Made by a program: the position numbers and the translations under genes. Below, piece after piece: positions 1 through 9,685 of a stretch of DNA of 64,000 bases. The stretch's first letter is position 1, and every line of letters starts with the position of its first letter. The notes beneath the pieces are model-generated. The model searched no databases. It was not told the DNA's origin and saw only the letters and a program-made list of their open reading frames with translations. This DNA comes from Progne subis subis (taxonomy: Eukaryota > Chordata > Aves > Passeriformes > Hirundinidae). The stretch spans positions 1 through 64,000 of the forward strand of contig JAKJHU010001358.1 in NCBI GenBank assembly GCA_022316685.1, given 5' to 3'.

Positions 1-800
1 CAACCCCAAACGATAAGCTCACACGGGCCCTCCCACTTATAGTGGTTAGGTCCCGTACCCAGACTTTCACTCGAGGTAAGTGCATCTCACTTGATGACTG
101 CAATGAAAAGGAAGTAATTTAGAATGACAAGATTGTTTGCATTTTTGTGGCACTGCAAGGTGATCAATTGTATATAGAACCTTTTCCAGTTGACTGTGCT
201 GGGTTTCTCCAGGCATTCCCCTTTTTTTTTTTTTTTGTTTAAACAGAACACACTTTAGGATGCCATGAGCGCGTTCAACAATGGCTTGACCAGTTGGAGA
301 ATGCAGAATGCCAAATTTGTGTGACACTCCCCATACATATAAAAACTGCTGCGTCTTCTGTGAGACATAGGCGAGATTGTTATCAGTTTCATGGAAGAAG
401 GTATACCTAAGATTGCAAACAGCCATCTCCCAATGGGCAATAACATTACAACCCTTTTTCTCCAATATGAGCAGATGCCCACATGGCAGAGGAGAAAATT
501 TCAATAAAACACGTGCACATACTTAAGTCAGCCAAATTCAGCAATATGAGTGACATCTGTTTGCCAATGCTGCAGGGCTTTTGGACCTCTGGGGTTTACC
601 CCCACTGGTAAAGGTGCAGCAAGGCCGTGACAGCACAAAAACTGACAATGTCACGAGCCTCAGTTGGCATTAACTGAAACTGCTTCTGCAGAGTATATGC
701 ACTTTGATGGAAAATCATGCAACACTTTGACTTGCACTATTTTGTCAGGCTGAGGTGCTACCCATGTAGGATTAGCTAACTTGTCAGCCCTGGCATTACC
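1..800 (-). pseudogene. pol: Integrase, class II ERV (broken)
   Basis: Minus-strand translation shows the conserved integrase stretch HSPTGQAIVER at about 290-235, where E is the catalytic glutamate of the DDE core, followed by the LK helix region. Bases 1-66 give the C-terminal WEGP segment. Upstream, about 740-850 resembles the HHCC-proximal linker. An A/T-rich homopolymer at 222-240 disturbs the frame, and several stops occur. Integrase would join viral DNA to host DNA; this copy cannot make it. Confidence 0.75.
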
Positions 801-863
801 TTCTATTATGAAACCTGGTAAATTGGAGTGACTCCGAATGTGCAGGATGTAATAGAGATAAAT

Positions 864-1430
864 TTAGACTTGAAATGCACACCACAAAGTTTTCAATAAT
901 TGAAACAAAGTTGCATTATTGACCTCTTTCAGAAGTGAACAATCCAAACATTTGGTTATGTCTGCTACATATGCAGATTCAATGACCAAATTCAGGGGTA
1001 CTTGAAGAAATTGTTGGAATGCCATGGCAACAGCCCTCAATTCAACCAATTGGGCTGAGCCTGACTCATGACCCTCTAGCATTTGCCAGTCAGATTCAGC
1101 CTTCCAGGTAACAATGGCTTTTCCCTGTTTTTCTGAACCGTGAGTAAAAGACAGTGGTCCTTGCACCAGCACCCACAATGACAAACTGGTTGATTTTATC
1201 AATTTCAATAATTTATGACTGGGCAGGTAATAAGCAATCTGCCCTGAAAATTTGTAGTACATTTTAAAAAGGAGCACTGTTTGCTGTTAACAAGGCTCCA
1301 TTAAAAGTCTTCCTGCTATATTGGAAGAAAAATTGTTACAGGATCAGCTGCCATTAATTGCAAACACCGTAAATGGCATTTAATTATCAAATGAACAATT
1401 AATTCAGACAACATGGGTGCTGGTTTTTTT
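864..1430 (-). pseudogene. pol: RT connection and RNase H, class II ERV (broken)
   Basis: The open stretch 864-1277 encodes an RNase H-like domain with a recognisable SAYVAD segment (usual active-site motif DSAYV, with the first Asp replaced by Glu) and the helix around LVELRAVAMAF, whose Glu is an RNase H active-site residue. Bases 1280-1430 continue upstream as the RT connection (segment ending ADPVTIFLPI), separated by stops. The domain degrades RNA in RNA:DNA hybrids during reverse transcription. The loss of the acidic residue plus stops indicates a dead copy. Confidence 0.75.
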
Positions 1431-1440
1431 GGGTTTTTTT

Positions 1441-1735
1441 TAAGCAAAGGCATGTGAAGATGTGTGTCAGGGCAGAAATGACAGCCCATGGCCATGCTAT
1501 GGTTGAGAAGACTGTTCAGGCAGCAGCCAATGAGATGACCTACTTCCCCAAGGAGCAGAAGTTCTACTCCGATAAAGGCTACAAGATTGTACAGTCCAAG
1601 TCTTGTATTTCTACTTTGAATCTCCAAAGCACTTAGAGCTTTTGGAAATCTGTGTATTTGCACTTACACTTTTTTACTGTTGCAGGAAATGTGGTGAAAA
1701 TACCAGCGTGAGCTGTATGGGTTTATAGCTTGTAT
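1441..1735 (+). other. Unidentified insert inside ERV RT
   Basis: Retroviral RT coding on the minus strand can be followed on both sides (about 1280-1440 and 1740-1830) but not through this stretch. On the plus strand, 1454-1636 is open for 60 codons and shows no retroviral motif. A polypyrimidine-CAG acceptor-like site lies near 1668-1685. It could be a captured host fragment with exon-like pieces. I do not recognise the protein, and the edges are approximate. Confidence 0.35.
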
Positions 1736-2699
1736 GTTTTTTGATGGGGCAGAGAGACCCATTGCAGAATGTGCAGGATAGGACCATTATTCACTCAATT
1801 GGCCAATGGTACCTGTAGGATGTAAATCTGAATTAATGATGAAAACAGTAATATCAGTGAAGGGATTTGCTTGATCCTAATCACCACAAAGTAAAACCAC
1901 AGCATTTAGTAACTGCAAGGCACACCAAAGGCACCTGAGATATTACATGAGGTACAATTACATCCTTTTAGGAAAATTAAGATAAATAATTTTTGCTTTA
2001 GAGTCCAAATAATTGAAACTCATGGAAAAGTCCATCAGTGCCAAGATGTTGATCTTTGGCATCACTGGATGTCTTCTTGAATCCTGGAACAGGGAATAAC
2101 TGAAGAAAGTTAGTGGAAACAGTACCATGATGCTGACACAGGGCTTTTGTTGTCAAATTGTCTGTATAACTTTCAGACATGATTGTCTTTTTTGCACTCT
2201 TCTGTTGTTGTTCTAGCTGCAAAGGCTATGCAATGTGGCCCTTTTCACTCCTTGAAGGTGATGGGTGTCTGATGTGACTGCTTCAACCTGCTGATGATAA
2301 AACACAGGCATATCTTCTCCTTAAGTTAATAAATTAATTAGACTTTACTGTTGCTGGTAAATCAAAATTTAGATTTCACAGAATCACAGAATGTGTAGGT
2401 TGGAAGAGACCTTCAAGATCATCGAGTCCAACCCATGCCCTCACACTTCAACTAGATCATGGCATCGAGTGCCACATTGAGTCTTTTTTTAAACACGTCC
2501 AGGGATGGTGACTCCACCACGTCCCCGGGCAGACTATTCCAGTACCTTATCACTCCTTCCATGAAAACTTTTTCCTAATATCCAACCTATATTTCCCTTA
2601 ACACAGCCTGAGACTGTATCCTATTGTTCTGTCAGTTGCTGCCTGGAGAAAGAGACCAACCCCCAGCTGTCTACAACCACCCTTCAGGAAGTTGTAGAG

Positions 2700-4346
2700 A
2701 GTGATAAGGTCACCTCTGAGTCTCCTTTTCTCCAGGCTAAACAACCCCAGCTCCCTCAGTCATTCCTCACAGGGCTTGTTTTCCAAGCTCCTCACCAGCC
2801 TTGTTGCCCTCCTCTGGACACGCCCAAGCATCTCAACGTCATTCTTAAACTGAGGGGCCCAGAACTGGACACAATACTCAAGGTGTGGCCTGACCAGTGC
2901 CGAGTACAGGGGAAGAGCGACTTCCATGGTTCTGCTGGCCACAGTATACCTCATATAGGCCAGGATGCTATTGGCCCTCTTGGCCACCTGGGCACACTGC
3001 TGGCTCATGTTCAGCCGGCTGTCGACCAATACCCCCAGGTCCCTTTCCTCCTGGGCACTGTCCAGCCACACTGTCCCCAGCCTATAGCGCTGCGGGGCGT
3101 TATTGTGGCCAAAGTGCAGGACTCGGCACTTGGACTTATTAAACTTCATCTTGTTAGACCCTGACCATCCATCCAACTGGTCCAGATCTCTCTGCAGAAC
3201 CATCCTACCTTCCAACAGGTCGACACACGCTCCCAGCTTAGTGTCATCTGCAAATTTACTAATGAAAGATTCAATACCCTCATCCATGTCATCAATAAAA
3301 GTATTGAACAGAACTGGCCCAGCACAGACCCGAGGGACACCACTGGCAACTGGCCACCAGCTGGATGCAGCACCGTTCACCACCACTCTCTGGGCCTGGC
3401 CATCCAGCCAATTCCTAACCCAGTGAAGAGTGTTCCTGTCCAAGCTACGAGCTGCCAGCTTATTTAAGAGTATGCTGTGGGAGACGGTGTCAAAGGCTTT
3501 GCTGAAGTCCTAATAGACAACATCCACAGCCTTCCTGCATCCACCAGGCGGGTCACCTGGTCATAAAAGGAGATCAGGTTGGTCAAACATGACCTACCCC
3601 TCCTAAACCCATGCTGGCTGGGCCTGAGACCCTGGCCATCCTGCAAATTCTGCGTGATGAGACTCAGTATAAACTGTTCCATTATCTTGCCAGGTACTGA
3701 GGTCAGGCTGACTGGTCTATAACTACTAGGATCCTCCCTCCCACCCTTTTTGTGAATGGGTGTCACATTGGCCAGCTTCCAGTCATCTGGCACCTCACCA
3801 GTGAGCCAGGACTGATGGTAAATGATGGAGAGTGGCTTTGCAAGCTCATCTGCCAGCTCCCTCATCACCCTGGAATGGATCCCATCTGGGCCCATAGATT
3901 TGTGAATATCCTAGCATCTCAGAAGTTCTCTGACTGCCTCCTCTTGGATAATGGGGGGGACTGTTCTGTTCACTAGCACCATCAACCAACCCAAGAGGAC
4001 AGTTGTCTTGAAGGCAAGTTGTCTTCCCACTGAAAACTGAGGCAAAAAATGCATTAAGCACTTCTGCCTTCTCCTCATCTGCAGTTACTAAGTTCCCTCC
4101 CATATCCAATAAAGAACAAAGGTTGGCCTTACCTTTCCTTTTACCTTTAATATATTTGTAGAAAAATTTTTTATTATCCTTTACAGAAGTAACCATTTTA
4201 AGTACAAAATGAGCTTTGGCCTCCCTAAGTTTTTTCCTACATGCTCTAGCAGGCCTCTCAAATACTTCCTGAGAGACTTGACCCTCCTTCCAAAAATGAT
4301 ACATCCTCTTTTTATTCTTAAGTTCCTCCAAAACCTCCTTGCCCAT
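2700..4346 (-). pseudogene. CR1 ORF2 reverse transcriptase (broken)
   Basis: Minus-strand frames give the upstream linker (3846-4346), the RT fingers (3464-3895, with HGFRRGRSC and IHKKG) and the palm with the FADDTKLG active site at about 3255 (Asp-Asp pair), then the thumb and C-terminal region to about 2700. The frame changes near 3530, inside the segment that should carry the first catalytic Asp, and again near 3846. RT copies CR1 RNA into the genome by target-primed reverse transcription. The break makes this copy non-functional. Confidence 0.93.
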
Positions 4347-4453
4347 CCAGGCTGAATGTTTACCTCGTCAACTCATCTTTCGGCACACAGGGACAGTCTG
4401 TTCCTGTGCCCTCAACATCTCTGTTTTGAAGCACGCCCGTCTTTCCTGAACTC

Positions 4454-5201
4454 TGTCTTGGTTTGAGAGACAGGTATCTGCTAGGGAACGGTGGGGTGTC
4501 TCTAGGAATGGGGAATTCCAATCCCCTCCCTCCTAGGTATTATAGTTTAGAAAATTAAAGGGGCTTTTCAGGCAGAGGTATGGGGGAAGGAATAACAGTT
4601 CTTTACTAGTATGTATAACAAGGCAAACCAACAACAACTACAGCATTAATAATAAACAGAACCAGGAACCTCGAGGGGCTTTGCTTCACAAAGCCCGTGG
4701 CTGTCTGATCTCTTGGGACCCTGAGAGCACCAAGCTGGAATGGTGGAAACTCCCAGGCTGGTGGCTGGAAAGGCAGGATGTCCCCGGCAGGCAGAGGGGT
4801 GCGGGGCTACAGCGTAGCACAAAGAGCAGTGCTGAAGAAGCTGTGACTCCCGGGCAGGGCTGGCCCAGCTCCTGCAGGGCAGGCAAAGGAGCTCCGAATT
4901 CCTGGGCACAGGAGCAGATGATGGTAATCTCCAAGGACCGGACTTTCTGTTGACCATGGACTTCTCCCGCAGCAAACCACAGCCTGGAACGTCCTCTCCG
5001 ATGTCCAGAGGAAAACCAAAAAACACCCAGCTCCCCCAGCCCTGTCCTTTTCCCTCCCCCAAAACTCATGTGATCTTCTTCCTCCCAATGGCCACGTCTT
5101 TTGTGTTAGTCAAGCACCATCTAAGCACCAGTACTTTGTCTCTTACCAACTTATGGGGAAAAAATCTTTAATACAAAAAGGAACAAACCTAACCCTCAAC
5201 A
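4454..5201 (-). mobile_element. Solo LTR, ERVL-type, 748 bp
   Basis: Begins TGTCTTGGTTTGA and ends CCTCAACA, giving TG...CA ends, and is flanked by the 5-bp target duplication AACTC (4449-4453 and 5202-5206). It interrupts the CR1. By comparison with the ERVL LTRs in this window, whose sense strand ends in CCAGGACA, the sense strand should be minus. It matches 5240-5916 along its whole length in inverted orientation. No internal retroviral sequence accompanies it, so it is a solo LTR left by recombination. Confidence 0.88.
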
Positions 5202-5239
5202 AACTCCGTTGTTTTTATGGGCTGCTTCCCAAGGAACTC

Positions 5240-5916
5240 TGTTGAGGGTTAAGTTCTCCTGTAGAATTTTTCCCCCCCCTTGAGTTGCTAGATTTTTAAG
5301 TAGGGGTAGTTAAGCGGTGCTTAACCTGAGAAAAGAAGTTGATCACTTAGTTTTGGGGGAGGGAGGAGGCTCCCAGGAGAACTAAGGAGTGGGCTCACTT
5401 CTCTTAGTTTTTCCCGGGGAGGACGGTCGGGCTACGGAGTAGCTGCCTGGAGTCCACAGCTAACGGAGGAGTTTGGTCCTGGGAATTCTATCATCTGTTG
5501 GAGTGCCCAGGAATTCGGAGTTTCTTCGTTACCCTGCTGGATTTTGGGTCAGCCCGGGGTCCAGCCGCTGCGGGTTCTCCGGCACTGCCCACTCCATCTG
5601 CCAGGGCACCCCCCTGCCTGCCGAGGACAATCCATCGCTTCCAGCTTGCAGCCATCAGCGATGGACTTTGCCACCGTTTGCCCTCAGAGTTCTTGGTTCT
5701 GTTTTACTGTTATTATAAGTGCTGTTGTTGTTTGTCTGTCCTGTTATATTTACTAGTAAAGGACTGTTATTCCTTTTCCCTATAGCTCTGACTGAAAGTT
5801 TTTTTTTTTTTAATCTTCTAAATTATAATAACACGGAGAGAAAGATTTGAATTCCTTATTTCCTGGAGAGGCTTGCCTCTCCTTAGCAGACAACTGTCTT
5901 TTTTCAAACCAAGACA
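5240..5916 (+). mobile_element. Solo LTR, ERVL-type, 677 bp, inverted mate
   Basis: Starts TGTTGAGGG and ends TCAAACCAAGACA. It too is flanked by AACTC (5235-5239 and 5917-5921). It is the same LTR family as 4454-5201 but in opposite orientation and moderately diverged, with short indels. Only 38 bp of CR1 sequence separate the two. Together they form an inverted repeat of about 1.46 kb with a very short loop. Confidence 0.88.
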
Positions 5917-6338
5917 AACTCTCTGAAAAAGCCTCCTAAATAAGCCAAACTCTGCCCTCCGGAAATCCAACCTAAGAGTTATTTGTGTTCCTCCTGATTT
6001 CACTAAATATCGAGAACTCTATAATTTCCTGATCACTGTGCCCCAAGTGACCTCCAACCACCACATCTCCCACCATCCCATCTCTATTTGCAAACAACAG
6101 ATCTAACATAGTCCTTCCCCTGGTGAGCTCACTCACCAGCAGCAACAAAAAGTTGTCCTCCTTGCACTCCAAAAATTTCCTGGACTGCCTCTTTTCTGCT
6201 GTATCAAGTTCCCAGCAAATGTCTGGCAGGTTGAAGTCACCTACAAGAACAAGGGCTGATGATCCGGAAACATTCTCTAGCTGCTTATAGAATAAGTTGT
6301 TCACCTCTTCTTCCTGGTTGGGTGGACAATAACAGACT
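5917..6338 (-). pseudogene. CR1 endonuclease domain (partial)
   Basis: The minus-strand translation of 5972-6338 contains ALVLVGDFNLPDICW, the GDFN motif of the apurinic-type endonuclease of CR1 ORF2, and the later GHSDQEIIEF (SDH-like motif with His/Gln change). The endonuclease nicks target DNA to prime reverse transcription. The N-terminal half of the domain is missing because the P2 LTR starts at 6339. Confidence 0.88.
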
Positions 6339-6540
6339 GACTTACTAAAGAAATATGGGTATTGATCTACTATCGATACCCAACTGTGACAGACAAAAAC
6401 TCTCTAACAGTTTAAAGTGTGTTTATTACGGCCGGGCAGCACATGGGATAGTTCTCTAATACGCACTGCAAAATTCACAGGTAATTACAAAGCCTTTTAT
6501 TTAGAAAAGTGTTGAATACCCAAAATACAAATACATATTC

Positions 6541-7021
6541 TGTAATAGACTATGGACACAAAGAAAAGTTCCAATAGGAATTTATTAGATTGCAGCAGGC
6601 AAGGCAGAGGCAAATACAGCGCTGAACGACAGAGAGAGTCTCCGCTCCACCAACTGCCGTGCCTGGGCAAGTTTTTAGTCCCCTTTTATCTTGCTTCTTC
6701 CTCCGATTGATGTGTCCTTCCTGTAGTACTCTGCGCATGTGCGGCATGTTGCTAGGGGGTCTTTTTCTGCCTCCCGGTGGTCACAGGGATGAAGGCTGGT
6801 AGTCATCTTCTAGTGTCCCCTAGTCGCCTTCTTCCTTATATGGTAACTAATCTTGAGTTCCTGAAACTTAAAGCTGATTAAGCAAGTAGAGAGAAAAAAA
6901 AAAAAGATTGAGCAAGAGCATGTTTACATATGGCTTTTCTATAAGCTTAGATAGTAACATAGTAACTTCCTGTTATCTTGAGTTAATTTTCAGTGAACAA
7001 AAACAGTTAATGTTTATCACA
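6541..7021 (-). repeat. 3' LTR of P1
   Basis: 481 bp with TG...CA ends (TGTAATAGAC to TTATCACA). Its mate is at 15850-16318. As the 3' LTR it would supply the poly(A) site of the genomic RNA. A TATTC duplication lies on its outer edge. Confidence 0.93.
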
Positions 7022-7040
7022 ATTCCCCCATTTCTCTTGT
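7022..7040 (-). promoter_or_regulatory. Polypurine tract of P1
   Basis: The reverse complement of this stretch reads AAGAGAAATGGGGGAAT and lies directly against the 3' LTR. Such a tract resists RNase H and primes plus-strand DNA. It starts just after the transmembrane env stop at 7047. Confidence 0.8.
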
Positions 7041-7046
7041 TCTTAC

Positions 7047-9216
7047 TTATTTTTGTTCACTGTATCTTTGCAGTTCTTGTCTAGCTAACTCTAAAGTTTC
7101 TAAATTTTCTTCTTCAGGTATTAGGTCATACTTAGTTCTAAGGAGCATAAGGTGTGCCGCTTCTAGCCGGCTTTTCACTATAGTAATCAGTTTATTAAAT
7201 ATACATGGTCCGAAGGTAAGCCCCAGCGCTAACAGAATTACTGGCCCCGCAATAGTAGAAAGCAGTGTGGTTAACCAAGGAGAGTGGTTGAACCAATTTT
7301 CATACCAATTCTGATGTGCCTCTCTCTCTCTTTTCCGCTGTTCTATCTGCTTTCTTAGTTCATTCATAGTATTGATTACTACTCCTGTATGATCTGCATA
7401 AGAACAACAGAGGTTTTAGTGCTACACAAAGGCCCCCTTGTTGTAAAAACAGCAGATCTAAACTCCTTAGATTTTGCAATACTACTTCTGACAGTGATCT
7501 AACTGATTTTACTAACCCATCAATTGCTTTTTCTATTTTACTTAAATCTTCATCTACAGAGATTCTTAGTGCTTTAAATTCTTTCTGTTGGTTGACTAAT
7601 GAGGTTATCCCTGTTCCAGCTCCTACTCCTCCTACAGTTAGAAGAGTTGCTATAGTCAGGGCGGTGAAAGGTTCTCTTCTCATGAGGTGATGTTCTGGGG
7701 TTGTATGCTGTTCAAGGACATAATCCTTTGGATGATAAGTAATTTTCGGTATAATAGTTACTTGAATACAATAGTCATGGGTGTGATTAAAAATTTTCAG
7801 AGATAAACAAGGAGTAATTCCTATACTCTGGCAAACCCACCGAGTATTGGGAGCTGGGAGTAACCAATCTGCTTCTTGTTTTTGCTTTGGGTCTTTCACA
7901 GTGATGTTACACAAATGTTCTCTATTAGGGGGAACAGTACCCACACACCGTCCCTGTCCGGTTACCTGAGAGAGCGTTACTCCTTGGGTACTTTCTTTAG
8001 TCTTTTTCCAAAGGCATTCTTTTGGATTAGTGCCATTTATTCTTTTTGTTTTAGCTGTTACCCCAATGGCTTCATAAAAAGGAGGTCAGACGTTATAGCA
8101 AAGCCAGCATTCTTTTGTTAAATCGGGGTTTGTTCTATTTAGAATGCCATAACTAGCTTGCATTATTTTCCACAGAGTACTATATTTAGAGGCTTCTTCA
8201 GGGGCATCAGCCTGAGGCACTGTTAATTCTCCCGATCTACTGCTGTTTGTAATGTTTGTCCAGCTCTGCCCTATTACCAGTACTGGGTTTGGTCCTACAC
8301 TCTCTGGGTCATGTGGGACTGGTTCTTTTTTTATTAGTATTAAGCTTCCGCTATCAGTTTTAGGTTGCCAATATCTTACTCCCCAGGTTCGTCCTATTAC
8401 CCATCCAGGATCTTGGTGTTCCAGAATTAAGACTCCTAGAGATTTACAATTTCCTTTTTTCCATACGTTACCATGTAGGGCATAACCGGGTGGGTCACAC
8501 CCATGTGGTTCCCAGGTTACCTTAAGATATCTATCTTGTCTTGTAGGCGTCCATCCCATCGCAATAGTTTCACACCCCTAATAAGCACAATAATATTCAT
8601 TAGGGAAATTGCAATATCCCTGCCCTGGGTTTGAACTGGGACACCAATAGGTAGCTTTAGAATTCCACCCGAAGCGGCGTAGGTTGTCTGGTGTACAGTC
8701 TTGACGCATTAGCTCACAATTGGTCACATTAAAGAAAGGAGCTCCCACAGTAACATTGACTTTGAGAATTTTAGAGTTTTCCCATCGAGTTAGTGACCAT
8801 TTAAAGGGTTGGTGTGGTAGAGTATCTACGGCATTAACCCCTCCTAAGTATAACATTAACAAAAGAAAAGTAATCTGCTGGGTCAAGTGGCGAGCATCAT
8901 TGGGGGCGTAGGGATGGAAGCATATCTGAGGATTTTTCCATTTTATAGACTGCGACCTGTCCCCCTGCCCAGGGTCCTCGCTTCTATTCCCATTCTTGAG
9001 GCAATTCCCCGAATATTGTTTTGTTGTCCCACCCTGGGGGTTCCTTCCTCCACAACCTTTTATCTCTCTGCCTTGCTTGTCGACTCGGTTGCCTCGAGCC
9101 ACGAGGAGTACCATCTTCTCGGCAGCAGGGATATTCTTCAGGAGGTCCCCAGGGACGATTTTGTTGCCTCTTGACATAGGAATCCCAGTTCCGATATTTA
9201 AGCGGGGGTGTATCAC
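7047..9216 (-). pseudogene. env: P1 env (SU-TM), broken
   Basis: A gammaretrovirus-type envelope, which would bind receptor (SU) and fuse membranes (TM). The open reading starts at 9216 with about 110 residues ahead of a hydrophobic signal segment (about 8845-8810), then SU with several N-glycosylation sites and a CWLC motif near 8105. After the RRE cleavage-like site (about 7680) come a Gly/Ala-rich fusion peptide and a TM heptad region. The TM immunosuppressive-like stretch ends in GGLC at about 7430. A membrane anchor lies at about 7260-7190. Breaks: an in-frame TAG near 8577, a TGA next to the CWLC motif near 8083, and a frameshift around 7400-7430 in the cysteine loop after GGLC. Its N-terminal part overlaps the Cys-rich ORF at 8984-9685. 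Confidence 0.9.
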
Positions 9217-9685
9217 ACCGGATTCCCTTTAGGCGTGTGCGGCAGGTGCAGTCAACAATCTCAGCTATGAACGGGATGGGTTCATTAGGGTGATAACAAT
9301 AATATTTTGGTTCAATCCCTAATGCAAAAATCCTCCACCATTCTTCTGATTCTTCCACTAACCCCTCATGTTTAACTTTATATTCTAGAATCCAATCAGT
9401 TATGTTCCGTTGCAGTACCCAACAGGGGCTGCAAATTCCTCTAGGAGGGGTTCCTCGCCTACAATGACTCCACCACCTGTCCCTGCAGACTTTACAAATA
9501 TAACAAACAAAAGGATAACAATTGCACTCTGGGTCTCTACACCTTATCTTAACATCAGAGTTACAAATTAGTCTTTCTTCCGTGTAGTGTGGTTCTGGTG
9601 CATATTCTACACGGTGTCTATTCATTGACGATCTCTCCTCTGGATCCGTAACTTCAGGTCTCCGGGATTGCTTGTCACCTGCCAC
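8984..9685 (-). CDS. Cys-rich accessory ORF between pol and env of P1
   Basis: An intact 233-codon ORF starting with ATG at 9685. It overlaps the integrase end (stop at 9622) by 64 bases and the env reading frame by 233 bases, each in another frame. The N-terminal half is dense in cysteine: about a dozen Cys within residues 40-90, in closely spaced CxC, CxxC and CxxxC patterns plus a SHC, which suggests metal binding. A second small Cys cluster (CTCR) lies near residue 150. The C-terminal third is basic and Arg/Gln-rich (runs such as RQPSRQARQRDKR). There is no signal peptide or membrane segment. Standard gammaretroviruses have no such gene. I do not recognise it and assign no function; by position it could be a spliced regulatory or nucleic-acid-binding protein. 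It could also be an extended upstream env exon read in another frame. Confidence 0.6.
   Translation of the reverse strand: MAGDKQSRRPEVTDPEERSSMNRHRVEYAPEPHYTEERLICNSDVKIRCRDPECNCYPFVCYICKVCRDRWWSHCRRGTPPRGICSPCWVLQRNITDWILEYKVKHEGLVEESEEWWRIFALGIEPKYYCYHPNEPIPFIAEIVDCTCRTRLKGIRCDTPPLKYRNWDSYVKRQQNRPWGPPEEYPCCREDGTPRGSRQPSRQARQRDKRLWRKEPPGWDNKTIFGELPQEWE

Larger units (their letters stand above)
1..2372 (-). mobile_element. Class II ERV pol fragment
   Basis: A degraded minus-strand retroviral pol segment. Read on the minus strand it runs from the RT connection (about 1430 down), through RNase H, to integrase at base 1. Integrase motifs match those of the alpharetrovirus-like element at 50304-50850, so the two probably belong to one family. 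There is no LTR here: the left part lies outside the window and the right part ends at the CR1. The stretch 1736-2372 is only weakly readable as more upstream pol and I do not assign domains to it. Confidence 0.75.
2373..6338 (-). mobile_element. CR1 LINE, split by two LTRs
   Basis: A chicken-repeat-1 non-LTR retrotransposon on the minus strand. The 3' end (right side of the minus-strand copy) is at 2373-2440 with the typical CACAGAATCACAGAATG tail in reverse complement. RT coding follows at 2700-4346, and the endonuclease part lies at 5917-6338. The CR1 sequence consists of 2373-4453, 5202-5239 and 5917-6338; the gaps are two solo LTRs. It is truncated at 6338, where the LTR of provirus P2 is inserted. 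The copy is inactive, with frameshifts and stops. Confidence 0.95.

Noticed and set aside
4454..5916. A single foldback DNA transposon of 1463 bp
   Set aside because: Each arm has its own TG...CA ends and its own AACTC duplication, and the 38 bp between them read as CR1. Two solo LTRs explain it better.
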